23,270 nt of DNA. Source: an uncultured Rivibacter sp. Its GTDB lineage: Bacteria > Pseudomonadota > Gammaproteobacteria > Burkholderiales > Burkholderiaceae. Position 1 is the first letter of the stretch. Every line of letters starts with the position of its first letter. A program made the translations under genes and the position numbers. A model generated the notes under the pieces. The model made no database searches and was not told the origin of the DNA. It saw only the letters and a program-made list of their open reading frames with translations. Below are positions 1 to 7,595 of the stretch, in pieces. Location: assembly GCA_946481025.1 (NCBI GenBank), contig CAMLNA010000064.1, positions 1 through 23,270 on the forward strand, read 5' to 3'.

Positions 1-395
1 GGCAAGGCGGCGGTGCGCCGGAGCAGCTCGGTCTGGCCGAGCACCTCGACGCCGACGAACGCACGGATGTGCAGCTCGTCCGACTTCACCCGGAGCACGC
101 CCTTGTATTTCTTCTGGTTGCGCGGGTCGTAGACCCAGCCGTCGCGCCAGGCGTCGTTGTCGAAGCGCTCCAGCTGCGCGATCACCACGCCGCAGGTGTC
201 CTTCGGCGTGCCCGCGTCCTTGTCCCAGACGATGCGGCCGCACAGCGCGCTCGCCCGGTCGGCGCATGGCTTGAACTCGATCACCGCGTCCTTCTCGGCG
301 GTGAGCCACAGGCCCTTGGCGTCGTCGGGCCCCGCTGCCCAGCTCGGGGCGGCGAGCAGGCCCGCCAGCAGCGTGATGAAACAGAACGGCTTCAC
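1..395 (-). CDS. DUF2147 family exported protein (3' end outside window)
   Basis: The visible 131 residues start with a signal peptide (hydrophobic stretch LLAGLLAAPSWA, cleavage likely after WAA) and continue into a DUF2147-type domain: GLWLTAEKDAVIEFKPC, LCGRIVW, a WRDGWVYDPRNQKKYKG segment and HIRAFVGVEVLGQTE. This fits the family pattern of a small periplasmic beta-rich domain with a conserved Cys pair and a G-x-YDPR-x-G-x-Y motif. Molecular function of the family is not established. I chose the GTG at 395 because AAGGAG lies 5 nt upstream on the minus strand; an in-frame ATG at 419 would place the SD-like sequence inside the gene. The gene runs off the left edge, so the C-terminus is missing. 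It is divergent from a TetR gene and its promoter overlaps a palindrome, which suggests TetR control (inference). Confidence 0.85.
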   Translation of the reverse strand, partial: MKPFCFITLLAGLLAAPSWAAGPDDAKGLWLTAEKDAVIEFKPCADRASALCGRIVWDKDAGTPKDTCGVVIAQLERFDNDAWRDGWVYDPRNQKKYKGVLRVKSDELHIRAFVGVEVLGQTELLRRTAAL

Positions 396-423
396 CGGCA
401 CTCCTTTTTGAGTAGTCATCGCT

Positions 424-451
424 AGTTTATAGTCATGACTATCGTTTTGAA
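424..451 (-). promoter_or_regulatory. Promoter of DUF2147 gene with TetR-type palindromic operator
   Basis: ATAGTCATGACTAT at 429-442 is a perfect 14-bp inverted repeat in the divergent DUF2147/TetR spacer. On the minus strand a plausible -35 (TTCAAA, 446-451) and -10 (TAAACT, 424-429, 16-nt spacer) flank it, so a bound dimer would block the DUF2147 promoter. A further AGTCAT half-site occurs at 414-419. Palindrome is seen directly; the promoter elements are weak matches and the regulator assignment rests on adjacency. Confidence 0.55.
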
Positions 452-515
452 CCGGCAAGCCACCTAGGACAATCCCGGACGCGCCACGCAGCCGCCCCAC
501 CCGACACGCCGCACG

Positions 516-1190
516 ATGCCCACATCCAAGCACCAGCCGTCGCTCGCCACGAAGAAGCAGCCCGCCCAGCAGCGGGCCACGGAAACCTACGAGCGCATCC
601 TCGAAGTCACGGCCAAGACGCTGGCCGACGTGGGCATCGAGCGCCTGTCGACCAACCTCGTGTGCGAACGCGCCGGCCTCACGCCGCCCGCGCTGTACCG
701 CTACTTCCCCAACAAGTACGCGCTGCTCGCCGAGCTCGGGCAGCGCCTGATGCAACGCCAGAACGAACGCGTGGCGCACTGGATCGGAATCGACACCTTC
801 AAGGGCGGCGTCGAAGGGCTGCAGCGGGCGCTGGAAGGGCTGATCCGCGACACCTACGAGGTGACCGAAAGCACCGTGGGCGGCGTGTGGATCATGCGGG
901 CGCTGCGCGCCGTGCCGGTGCTGCAGCAGGTGCGCCTGGCCTCGCACGCGGCCGTGACGCAGGAGCAGGCGCGGCTGCTCGCGCGGGCGCTGCCCGACGC
1001 CGACGAGGCCGAACTCACGCTCGTGAGCCGCATCGTCGTCGACCTCATCTACGCCACGGTGGAGATGCTGTTCGACGAGTCGCTCGACGTGCCGGCAGCG
1101 GCGCGCATCGTGGCCGGCATGATGGCGAGCCACCTGGAGAAGGTGCAGCCGAAGAAGCGCACCGCGCGCAAGGCCACGACCCGGCGCTGA
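516..1190 (+). CDS. TetR/AcrR family transcriptional regulator
   Basis: 224 aa, normal for TetR regulators. The N-terminal DNA-binding domain spans about residues 20-70, with the helix-turn-helix at about 45-67 (STNLVCERAGLTPPALYRYF, then PNK), including the family's typical ALYRYFxNK recognition-helix end. The rest is an alpha-helical ligand/dimerisation domain with no recognisable subfamily signature. Both ends are basic (KHQP..KKQ; PKKRTARKATTRR). The gene is divergent from the DUF2147 gene and a 14-bp palindrome in the shared spacer is the obvious candidate operator. The SD upstream of ATG 516 is weak. The ligand cannot be inferred. It ends 72 bp before the convergent diguanylate cyclase gene; I saw no clear terminator in that gap. 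Confidence 0.9.
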   Translation: MPTSKHQPSLATKKQPAQQRATETYERILEVTAKTLADVGIERLSTNLVCERAGLTPPALYRYFPNKYALLAELGQRLMQRQNERVAHWIGIDTFKGGVEGLQRALEGLIRDTYEVTESTVGGVWIMRALRAVPVLQQVRLASHAAVTQEQARLLARALPDADEAELTLVSRIVVDLIYATVEMLFDESLDVPAAARIVAGMMASHLEKVQPKKRTARKATTRR

Positions 1191-1262
1191 GGTCTGCGCG
1201 GCCCATCGGCAGCAGGCTTCACCTTTGCCGAACCGTTGACCTTGCCGGCGAAGGGGGCCGCT

Positions 1263-4220
1263 TCAGTCGGAGAAGACGACACGGTTGCGCCCGCCCTGCT
1301 TGGCCTCGTACAGGGCCGCATCGGCGCGGCTGATCAGGGACTCGAACGTTTCGCCGGTGCCCGCGGTGGCCTCGACCGCCCCGGCGCTGCAGGTCACCGG
1401 CAGCCGTTCGGCGCCGCCGATGCCGAAGGCTTCATCGGCCACGCAGCGGTGCAGATGTTCGACGCGGCGGCGCCCCTCCTCCTGCGCCAGCGACAGGCCG
1501 GGCAGCACGAGCAGGAACTCCTCGCCGCCCCAGCGGCCGATGGCGTCGTAGCCGCGCATCGCCTCGCGCAGCCGCTGCACCAGCTGCTGCAGCACCGCGT
1601 CGCCGGCGGGGTGGCCGCGCGTGTCGTTGATGTGCTTGAAGTGGTCCACGTCCAGCAGCACGAGCGCCACCGGCGCCTCGCCCCGGCGAGCACGCACGAG
1701 CTCGCGGCCGCCCAGCTCCTCGATGGCGCGCCGGTTCATGGCGCCCGTGAGCCCGTCGGTGAGCGCGAGCTGGCGCATCTGCTGGTACGAGGCTTCGAGC
1801 TCCGCGGTGCGGCGCCCGACGAGCGCTTCGAGCTCGCGCTGTCGGCGCACCAGCAGGCGCACACGCCAGCGGTACACGAACATGGCGAGCGCCACCCCGC
1901 CCGCGCCATAGCCGGCCACGGCCCAGGGGTGCTGCCACCACGGCGGCAGGATCTCGAACTGCAGCGAGGCGAGCCGGGACGTCTCTCCCAGGTCGGCGTT
2001 CTCGGCCACGGCCTCGAAGCTGTAGCGGCCGGCCGGCAGCGCCGCGAAGCTCACGTCGCCGTGCGGCGTGCTGCTCCATGCGTCGCTCAGGCCCCTGAGG
2101 CGGTAGCGCACCAGCTGCGCCGGCCGGTTGGTGAACAGCGGCACGGTCCAGGCGATGTCCAGCGCCGCCGGCGACCACGCGGCCGTCCACGGCCGGTCGT
2201 GCGGCCAGGACTGCCCGTCGCGGCCCACCTGCGTGACGTGCAGTTCCAGCGGCACCGGCTCGAACAGCAGCTGCGGCCGCAGCACCTGGCTCGCGCCGCG
2301 GCTCGTGCCGATCCACACGCTGCCTGCCGAGTCCTCGTACAGCGAGCCCTGGTTGCAGTCGCTCCACACGAGGCCGTTGCTCTCGCCGAAGCGGCGCCAC
2401 TGGCGCCCGTTCCACACCAGCACGCCATCGTCGGTGCTGATCCACAGCCAGCCGCGGCTGTCGGCCAGCAGGGCCATCACCGAGCGCTGGCCCAGGCGCT
2501 CGATCGGCAACGGCTCGGCCGACCAGCGGCCGCCGGCCGCGTGCAGCCGCCACACGCGGTTGTCCTTCGAGCCCACCCACAGCGAGCGGTCGCGCGCGCA
2601 GCCGAGCTTCTCGACCACCAGGTCTTGCGGCAGGCCGGCCACCGAAGGCCGGCTGAGGCCGGCTGCCGCGTCGTGCATCAGCAGGCCGGCGGACGTGCCG
2701 AACCAGGCCGCCCCGCCGGCCGACCGGCAGGCCGCATACACCACCATCTGCTGCGCCTGCCGGCGATCCATGCCGGGCGGCAGCATCAGTTCGGGCGACA
2801 TGCCGTGCGCAGCCGGCTTCATGAGGTACAGGCCGCCCCTGTCGGCACCGAGCCACAGCCTGCCGTCCGCCTCGGGCAGCAGCGCCATCACGAAGGGCAG
2901 GCCGGCGGCCACGCGCTGCCAGGGCCCGCCGGCACGCCGCCGGAACAGCTCGCCCGAGTAGGTGCCCATCCACAACTGGCCCGCGGCATCGCGCACCATC
3001 GTGCCCGCCGGATCCTGCGTACCGCCCTCGCTTCGCACGCGGGCCGCATCGGTCCCGCCATGCTCCACCATCACCGCGCCCCGGCCGGTGCCCATCCACA
3101 GGCGGCCGGGCGCTTCCTCGGCAAATGCCCACACGTCGTCGCTGCGCAGCCCCTGGCGCTGGGTCCAGTGGCGCCAGTGCCGGTAGCCGCGCCACTGCGC
3201 AAGGCCGTGCCCCGCGGTGCCCAGCCACACGTCCTGGTGCCGGTCCACCAGGATCGCGTGCACGCCGCCGCCCACCGTGAGCCCCTGCGCCGCGGCGAAA
3301 TGGGTCCAGCGGCCGTCCTGCCAGCGCAGCAGGCCGGTGTCGCTCTGGGTCATCACCCGGCCGTCGGCGTCTTCGACGAGCGGGTGCTGCAAGTGCACGG
3401 TGCCCTGGCTGAGGTCGGGCGGCGTGACGTCCTTGAACGCAGATGGGGCCTCGACGGCACGGCGCAGCACCTGGTTGCGGCTGCGCACCCACAGCGCGCC
3501 GTCACGGGCGCGCAGCAGGCCGGCCCACGACGACCGCGGCAGCCCCTCGCGCTCGCCCCAGCGCTGCAGCTCGCCGGCCTTCCAGCGGCACAGCGCAGGG
3601 CCGCAGCCGAGCCACCAGGCGCCGTCGGCCTCGACCATCACGGCGTGCACGGCGGCGAGATCCGGCGCGTTGCGCACGGCGTCCGCCGGCAAGGCCGGGC
3701 TTGCCAGCCAGCTGCCGCCTGCAGCGTCGCGCCGCAACGCGTACAGGCCCTGTTCGGCGGCCACCAGCGCGCCGCTATCGTCGGTGGCGGCGATGGTCTG
3801 GCCCTGCTTGACGACGAGGTTGCGCCCGGCACCGGCCACCGGCTCGAACCGGTCTTGCTGCCAATGGAACACGCCCATGTTCGTGCCGACCCACAGGCCG
3901 TTGCGGCCGTCGCTCGCCAGCGCGTTGATCTGCCGGCTCGGCATGGCGGTCTCGACCTGGTCGACCCGCTCGATGCGGGCGCCGTCGTGCCGGTAGAGGC
4001 CGTTTTCAGTGGCGATCCACAGCCGCCCGTCCGGCGACTGCACGAGCGCGGTGACGACGAGGTTGCCCAGGCCTTCGGGCTGGGCGTGGTAGCGCAGGCC
4101 GAGACCCTGGGCCGCGACTGACGCGGCAAAGCTCCAGGCCAGCGCCAGTGCGGCGCAGGCCCAGGCCCACGCCGGGGCGAGACGGAACAGACAGCGTTGG
4201 CGCGGGGTGAAGACTTGCAT
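1263..4220 (-). CDS. Periplasmic beta-propeller sensor diguanylate cyclase (Reg_prop/Y_Y_Y/GGDEF)
   Basis: 985 aa. An N-terminal signal/anchor (hydrophobic to about residue 38, ending SVAAQ) precedes a large periplasmic sensor with at least ten Reg_prop blades of the form DGRLWIATENGLYRHDG / LWMGTGRGAV / VWIGTSRGA. A Y_Y_Y domain (about 690-758, ending PPWWQHPW), one transmembrane helix (about 766-787), a short coiled-coil (RQRELEALVGRRTAELEASY) and a C-terminal GGDEF domain follow. The catalytic motif is GGEEF at 898-902, with LLDVDHFKHIND upstream. RGYD five residues before GGEEF matches the inhibitory I-site RxxD. It should synthesise c-di-GMP in the cytoplasm in response to a periplasmic ligand; the ligand is unknown. 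No EAL domain. Start ATG 4220 gives a credible signal peptide but has no strong SD. Confidence 0.93.
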   Translation of the reverse strand: MQVFTPRQRCLFRLAPAWAWACAALALAWSFAASVAAQGLGLRYHAQPEGLGNLVVTALVQSPDGRLWIATENGLYRHDGARIERVDQVETAMPSRQINALASDGRNGLWVGTNMGVFHWQQDRFEPVAGAGRNLVVKQGQTIAATDDSGALVAAEQGLYALRRDAAGGSWLASPALPADAVRNAPDLAAVHAVMVEADGAWWLGCGPALCRWKAGELQRWGEREGLPRSSWAGLLRARDGALWVRSRNQVLRRAVEAPSAFKDVTPPDLSQGTVHLQHPLVEDADGRVMTQSDTGLLRWQDGRWTHFAAAQGLTVGGGVHAILVDRHQDVWLGTAGHGLAQWRGYRHWRHWTQRQGLRSDDVWAFAEEAPGRLWMGTGRGAVMVEHGGTDAARVRSEGGTQDPAGTMVRDAAGQLWMGTYSGELFRRRAGGPWQRVAAGLPFVMALLPEADGRLWLGADRGGLYLMKPAAHGMSPELMLPPGMDRRQAQQMVVYAACRSAGGAAWFGTSAGLLMHDAAAGLSRPSVAGLPQDLVVEKLGCARDRSLWVGSKDNRVWRLHAAGGRWSAEPLPIERLGQRSVMALLADSRGWLWISTDDGVLVWNGRQWRRFGESNGLVWSDCNQGSLYEDSAGSVWIGTSRGASQVLRPQLLFEPVPLELHVTQVGRDGQSWPHDRPWTAAWSPAALDIAWTVPLFTNRPAQLVRYRLRGLSDAWSSTPHGDVSFAALPAGRYSFEAVAENADLGETSRLASLQFEILPPWWQHPWAVAGYGAGGVALAMFVYRWRVRLLVRRQRELEALVGRRTAELEASYQQMRQLALTDGLTGAMNRRAIEELGGRELVRARRGEAPVALVLLDVDHFKHINDTRGHPAGDAVLQQLVQRLREAMRGYDAIGRWGGEEFLLVLPGLSLAQEEGRRRVEHLHRCVADEAFGIGGAERLPVTCSAGAVEATAGTGETFESLISRADAALYEAKQGGRNRVVFSD

Positions 4221-4221
4221 G

Positions 4222-4234
4222 GACGGCGGCCGTC
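4222..4234. repeat. Short perfect inverted repeat at the diguanylate cyclase start
   Basis: GACGGC-G-GCCGTC lies immediately upstream of the start codon at 4220 and would form a 6-bp stem where an SD is expected. It could lower translation, or it may be chance in GC-rich DNA. The rest of the 4221-4353 spacer shows no convincing promoter or terminator. Confidence 0.3.
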
Positions 4235-4353
4235 AGGGCGGCATCGTCTCCAGCATAGGCGGGCCGCCCGACCGCGATGCCTCGAACAACCGGCGAATCC
4301 GGGGTCGTTCAAGGCACGCGGGTGCCATCCGGCATCAATTCACGGCGCCGGCG

Positions 4354-6420
4354 TCACTTCTTCGACGGCTCGGCCTTCGACGAACCCGCGCTGTTGCCGG
4401 TGGGCTCCACCGCCGGGTGCCAGGGCTCGACGTCGAGCAGGGTCGGCGGCGACGACCACGAGGGCTGCGCCAGGTCCAGCTCCCGGCTGAACGGCACCCT
4501 CTCGAAATGGGCCGACCTGGCGTCCCGCCCCGTGAGCGGCTGCCCCTGCTCGGAACCGCTGGCGCTCGAGCGGACCGGCTGGCGCGACGGGATGTCGGCG
4601 ACCCGGAAGCTCGACGTGCCCGCGCGGCCGCCCGATCCCGCTCCGCCCACCCTGCCCGTCTCCACGTCCGAGGCTGCTTCAGGCGGCTTGCGCACGGCCT
4701 GCTCGGCCTGCCAGATGCCGGTGATGGGCGAGTCGGTCAGCGCGGTCATCGCCGCCAGGCCGGCGTTGCCGATGAAGGACTGCATCGCCGGCGGCACGCC
4801 GATGTCCGTCATCAGGCGGCCCGCCGCCGTGAGCGTCGTGTTGATGCCGTTGAGCAAGGCGGTGCGCGCCTGTGCCTGGTCGAGCACCCGGCCCAGGTCG
4901 TCGCCGGTGATCTGTGGCCGCCATTCCTGCTGCGGCGGCACTTCGTTCTGGGACAGGTGCTGGTAGGTGCGCTGGAACCAGTCGATCGTTTCGCCCACGG
5001 TGTTGCCCAGGGCGCTCACCGCAGCCGCCTGCGCGATGGTGCCCCAGGCCTGGCTGCCGCTCATCGCGTCGACGCCCGGTGCCGGCGCGATGCCCAGCAA
5101 GGTGTTGATCGCCTGGCCGCGACCGGGCACCAGCGAGGCCATCGCCGCGTCGGTCAGCATCGAGGCCCCCGCGTTCACGCCGGCATAGGTGGCGGCGGCG
5201 GCAGCGAATGCCTGCCCGGACAGGCCGAACATCTGGTCGTTGTCATAGCCCACCATGCTGAGGCTCCCCTGCACGGCGTCGCGGGAGTTGGTGTACAGGC
5301 CCGTCTTCAGCTCGGTGGCGAGCGGACGCAGGGCGTCGGCACGGTTGCCTTGCAGGAAGGCGGAGCCCATCAGCACCAGGTTGGTCAACGAGGAGGCCAC
5401 CTGACCCATCGTGATGGCGCGCGACACCTTCTGGGTGTGCTCGATCATCCGGGCCTGCTGGCGCGGCGTCTTGGCGGCCCATTGCTCCGGGCTCAGCGAG
5501 TGGAAGCCACGCGCAGCCTCTTCCGGATTGCGGCGCTCGCGCAGCTCGCGCATCACCTGCAGCCCCAGGTTGGTGACGCCCACGGCTGCCTGCAAGCCCA
5601 TGGCCAGCTGAGGCGGCGCGGACCGCAGCCCATGCATCACGGCAGCGGCGAGCATCTCGCGCGCGAAGGTGGGAAGGCCCACGGCCGCCGTCTGCTGGAT
5701 GGCATGGCCCGCGATCACGCCGAGCGTGCCCCCGACGGCTGCCGCGTTCACTTGCGGCCGCATCGAACCGGCGGTGAGCGACAGCTCGCGCAGGATCGCC
5801 TGGCCCACCGAGCGCCAGCTGCGCTCCGGCGGCAGGCGGCCCCGGATCTCGTCCGCCGACGGGGCCTGCGTCTGCTGCGTCTGCTGCGTCTGCTGCGTCT
5901 GCTGCGTCTGCTGTGTCTGCTGCGTCTGCTCGAGCGGCACTTCGGGAAGATCCCTGAACGTCGGCGCAACCTTGAGGGTCCGCCCCGCGGTGCTCGATTC
6001 CGGCTTGGCCTGCGACGTGCCGGCCTGGGCCGGGCGCTTCGCCCAGCCCGAGCCCATGCTCTCCACGCCTTCCCGCCAGGCCAGCAGTGTCTGCGAGGTG
6101 CGGGCCTGCTCCGTCATCGCCAGATAGCCGCTGCTGCCCGGCGAGTCGAAGAAGTTGGCGCTGTCCACCCGCCCGGCCCCGCCGCCCAGCATCGAAGCCG
6201 TTTCATCGTCGCGCGGCGGGCTCATCGGCGGCAGCTGCGCCGTTCTGCGCTGGCCGGACGACTCGCTGGCGGGCGGGTCCGGCTCCGACGGGCGTGCCTT
6301 CAGGCCCGACGGCGCGTCGATGCGAGCCCCGGCGGATTCGGTTCGTCGCACCTCGGGCCCGCTGTCGTCTGGCAGGCGTGCCGATTGAAAGCGTTCGGAC
6401 TGGACCTTCGAGATGGTCAT
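4354..6420 (-). CDS. Candidate type III secreted effector, 688 aa, family not recognised
   Basis: I do not recognise the family. The first ~200 residues are polar, Ser/Pro/Arg-rich and apparently disordered (MTISKVQSERFQSARLPDDS start), as in T3S signals, and include a QTQ x7 tract at residues 165-185. The centre (about 215-580) is helical and Ala/Gly-rich, with hydrophobic stretches near 217-261, 334-356 and 397-432 that could insert into membranes. The C-terminus (about 590-688) is polar again and ends AEPSKK. No enzymatic motif, signal peptide or lipobox was seen. The gene follows the double-CesT chaperone gene with an 18-bp gap and has a GGAG SD 9 nt before ATG, so the chaperone probably serves this protein. 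Transcription is predicted from the minus-strand PIP box. Effector status is inferred from context and composition; a translocator-like role is an alternative. Confidence 0.7.
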   Translation of the reverse strand: MTISKVQSERFQSARLPDDSGPEVRRTESAGARIDAPSGLKARPSEPDPPASESSGQRRTAQLPPMSPPRDDETASMLGGGAGRVDSANFFDSPGSSGYLAMTEQARTSQTLLAWREGVESMGSGWAKRPAQAGTSQAKPESSTAGRTLKVAPTFRDLPEVPLEQTQQTQQTQQTQQTQQTQQTQAPSADEIRGRLPPERSWRSVGQAILRELSLTAGSMRPQVNAAAVGGTLGVIAGHAIQQTAAVGLPTFAREMLAAAVMHGLRSAPPQLAMGLQAAVGVTNLGLQVMRELRERRNPEEAARGFHSLSPEQWAAKTPRQQARMIEHTQKVSRAITMGQVASSLTNLVLMGSAFLQGNRADALRPLATELKTGLYTNSRDAVQGSLSMVGYDNDQMFGLSGQAFAAAAATYAGVNAGASMLTDAAMASLVPGRGQAINTLLGIAPAPGVDAMSGSQAWGTIAQAAAVSALGNTVGETIDWFQRTYQHLSQNEVPPQQEWRPQITGDDLGRVLDQAQARTALLNGINTTLTAAGRLMTDIGVPPAMQSFIGNAGLAAMTALTDSPITGIWQAEQAVRKPPEAASDVETGRVGGAGSGGRAGTSSFRVADIPSRQPVRSSASGSEQGQPLTGRDARSAHFERVPFSRELDLAQPSWSSPPTLLDVEPWHPAVEPTGNSAGSSKAEPSKK
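5868..5930 (-). repeat. Tandem 9-bp repeat, 7 copies, encoding (QTQ)7
   Basis: On the plus strand the unit is GCGTCTGCT, repeated seven times head to tail; the sixth copy has one substitution (GTGTCTGCT). The period is a multiple of 3, so copy-number change would keep the frame and only lengthen or shorten a Gln/Thr linker at residues 165-185 of the effector candidate. Confidence 0.97.
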
Positions 6421-6438
6421 GGCTGGGACTCCGGTGTG

Positions 6439-7362
6439 TCAGTGAGCGACGGCGGCGGCGCTGCGGTGTTCGACGGTGATGCGGGCCAGGCGGGCGAATT
6501 CGCGCAGCCAGGCGGCGAAGTGCGCGGCGCTGCAGCCGCCGAGGTAGCAGCGCGACATCAGCCGGGCGCTGCCGCGCTCGCGGGCCATGGCGGCGCCGAC
6601 GAAGACCATCAGCTCGGTGTTGGCCTGGAGCGCCAGGCGGCGCTCTGCCGGGGTGTGCAGGACCTGCGTGCCCAGGTCGGCGGCCACCACCAGCGTGCCG
6701 CCATCGCCGTCGCACGCCAGCCCGATGGACACGCCCTCGAGCTGCAGCGCCCCGCTGCGGGCGGCAGCAAGGGCCTGCTGCGCCGAAAAGCCGAGGTGCA
6801 GCATGGCGCCGTGCACCAGCACCAGCACGTCTTCGGGTGCTTCGAATTCCTGCAGGTCGGCGGCGTCCGCCGTGTCGGCCGCAGCACTCGCGGCGGCTTG
6901 CAGGGGCGTTGGGCCGGGGGCCACCGCGGGCGCCGGGGCGGGCGGCGGCGTCATGGCCGGTGCCTGGACACCGGCCACCAGCGCCTGCCGCAGCCCCAGC
7001 AGGCCGGCCAGTTCGGCCGCAAGCAGGTCGGGATGGTCGTGCCCGGCGGGCGTGCGCAGCATCACCACGCCATCGCCGTCATCGGCCAGCCCATAGGCCG
7101 CATGCGTGACGGCCAGGCTGTGAGCGGTGGCCAGCAGCAGCGCTTCATGCCACGCCGCCTCGCTCACGCCCGCCGGCCGCGCGGCCCGCGTGACGGCCAT
7201 CCACGGGCCGGTGGGGTCGTCCTGCAAGGGATGCAGCGACAGCGGCTGGCCGCCGAGTTCGACGACGCCGGTTTCTCCGAAACGCCGCGCGACCGCCTCA
7301 TCGGCACCCAGGCGCAGCGCGGCTTCGCGCCGCCATGAAGAGTGGGAGGGGGCTGTCGTCAT
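6439..7362 (-). CDS. Two-domain CesT-type type III secretion chaperone (tandem fusion)
   Basis: 307 aa, about twice the 130-170 aa usual for class I T3S chaperones. The N-terminal half (about 1-128) and the C-terminal half (about 165-307) each look like one CesT-fold unit: a helix, a beta segment around an invariant-type hydrophobic pattern (ELGGQPLSLHPL; GVSIGLACDGDGGTLVVAADLG), then a helix with LLLATAHSL / LALQANTELM, and a final beta-helix segment. A Pro/Ala-rich linker (about 128-160, PPPAPAPAVAPGPTP) joins them. Such chaperones normally act as homodimers that bind an effector's N-terminus in the cytoplasm; a covalent tandem could act as a preformed dimer. AGGAG lies 5 nt before ATG 7362. 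The next gene downstream, 18 bp away, is the probable client. The fold call is by pattern, not by search. Confidence 0.7.
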   Translation of the reverse strand: MTTAPSHSSWRREAALRLGADEAVARRFGETGVVELGGQPLSLHPLQDDPTGPWMAVTRAARPAGVSEAAWHEALLLATAHSLAVTHAAYGLADDGDGVVMLRTPAGHDHPDLLAAELAGLLGLRQALVAGVQAPAMTPPPAPAPAVAPGPTPLQAAASAAADTADAADLQEFEAPEDVLVLVHGAMLHLGFSAQQALAAARSGALQLEGVSIGLACDGDGGTLVVAADLGTQVLHTPAERRLALQANTELMVFVGAAMARERGSARLMSRCYLGGCSAAHFAAWLREFARLARITVEHRSAAAVAH

Positions 7363-7400
7363 GAGGACTCCTGAACTGGTTGCGGACGAGGGGCGTGGAC

Positions 7401-7462
7401 AAGGTAGCCCCGCCGGGAAGCCTCGCGACGGCGCGACACGAATGCGCGCCCGGCGAGGCGAA
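7401..7462 (-). promoter_or_regulatory. PIP/hrpII-type box and -10 for the leftward chaperone-effector operon
   Basis: Read on the minus strand: TTCGC (7462-7458), 15 nt, TTCGT (7442-7438), 31 nt, TACCTT (7406-7401). This fits the plant-pathogen promoter rule TTCGB-N15-TTCGB-N30-32-YANNNT bound by HrpX (Xanthomonas) or HrpB (Ralstonia). A start about 7 nt downstream would leave a leader of about 30 nt to ATG 7362, containing its SD. The spacing and match are read directly; activator identity is inferred. Confidence 0.75.
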
Positions 7463-7499
7463 GCCGCGCAGGAGGAGGCGGCGGCCCGCAGGGCCTGAC

Positions 7500-7560
7500 T
7501 TCGCCTTTCCATCGAACGCTGCGCACGCCGGGCCCGCACCGCCCATGCCGGCCCTACCGT
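7500..7560 (+). promoter_or_regulatory. Degenerate PIP-type box and -10 for the rightward chaperone-effector operon
   Basis: TTCGC (7500-7504), 15 nt, TGCGC (7520-7524), 30 nt, TACCGT (7555-7560). The second half-site has one mismatch to TTCGC, but the spacing to a YANNNT -10 is exact and the -10 mirrors the TACCTT on the other strand. A start near 7567 leaves a leader of about 29 nt to ATG 7596, which supports that start over an in-frame ATG at 7545. Confidence 0.55.
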
Positions 7561-7595
7561 CCGCGGCATTTCGCAAGAACGTTCGAGCCGAATCG

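Noticed and set aside
1191..1262. Rho-independent terminator between the convergent TetR and diguanylate cyclase genes
   Set aside because: Only short GC-rich partial inverted repeats and no T-run on either strand.
1236..4121. 961-codon open frame on the plus strand opposite the diguanylate cyclase gene
   Set aside because: It is the GC-driven antisense shadow: low-complexity Ala/Arg/His-rich translation with no domain, whereas the minus strand encodes a clear multi-domain protein.
5868..5930. Tandem repeat considered as CRISPR or origin iterons
   Set aside because: 9-bp units with no spacers, in frame inside a coding sequence.
4207..7338. 1043-codon open frame on the plus strand across the leftward effector and chaperone genes
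   Set aside because: It spans two well-supported minus-strand genes and their spacer; the translation is repetitive His/Arg/Gly-rich with no family signal.
7570..7586. TTCGC..TTCGA pair just upstream of the rightward chaperone as a PIP box
   Set aside because: Only 7 nt separate the half-sites; the box at 7500-7524 has the right spacing and a matching -10.
7545..7595. Upstream in-frame ATG (7545) as start of the rightward chaperone
   Set aside because: It lies upstream of the predicted -10 (7555-7560), has no SD and adds residues beyond the usual chaperone length.
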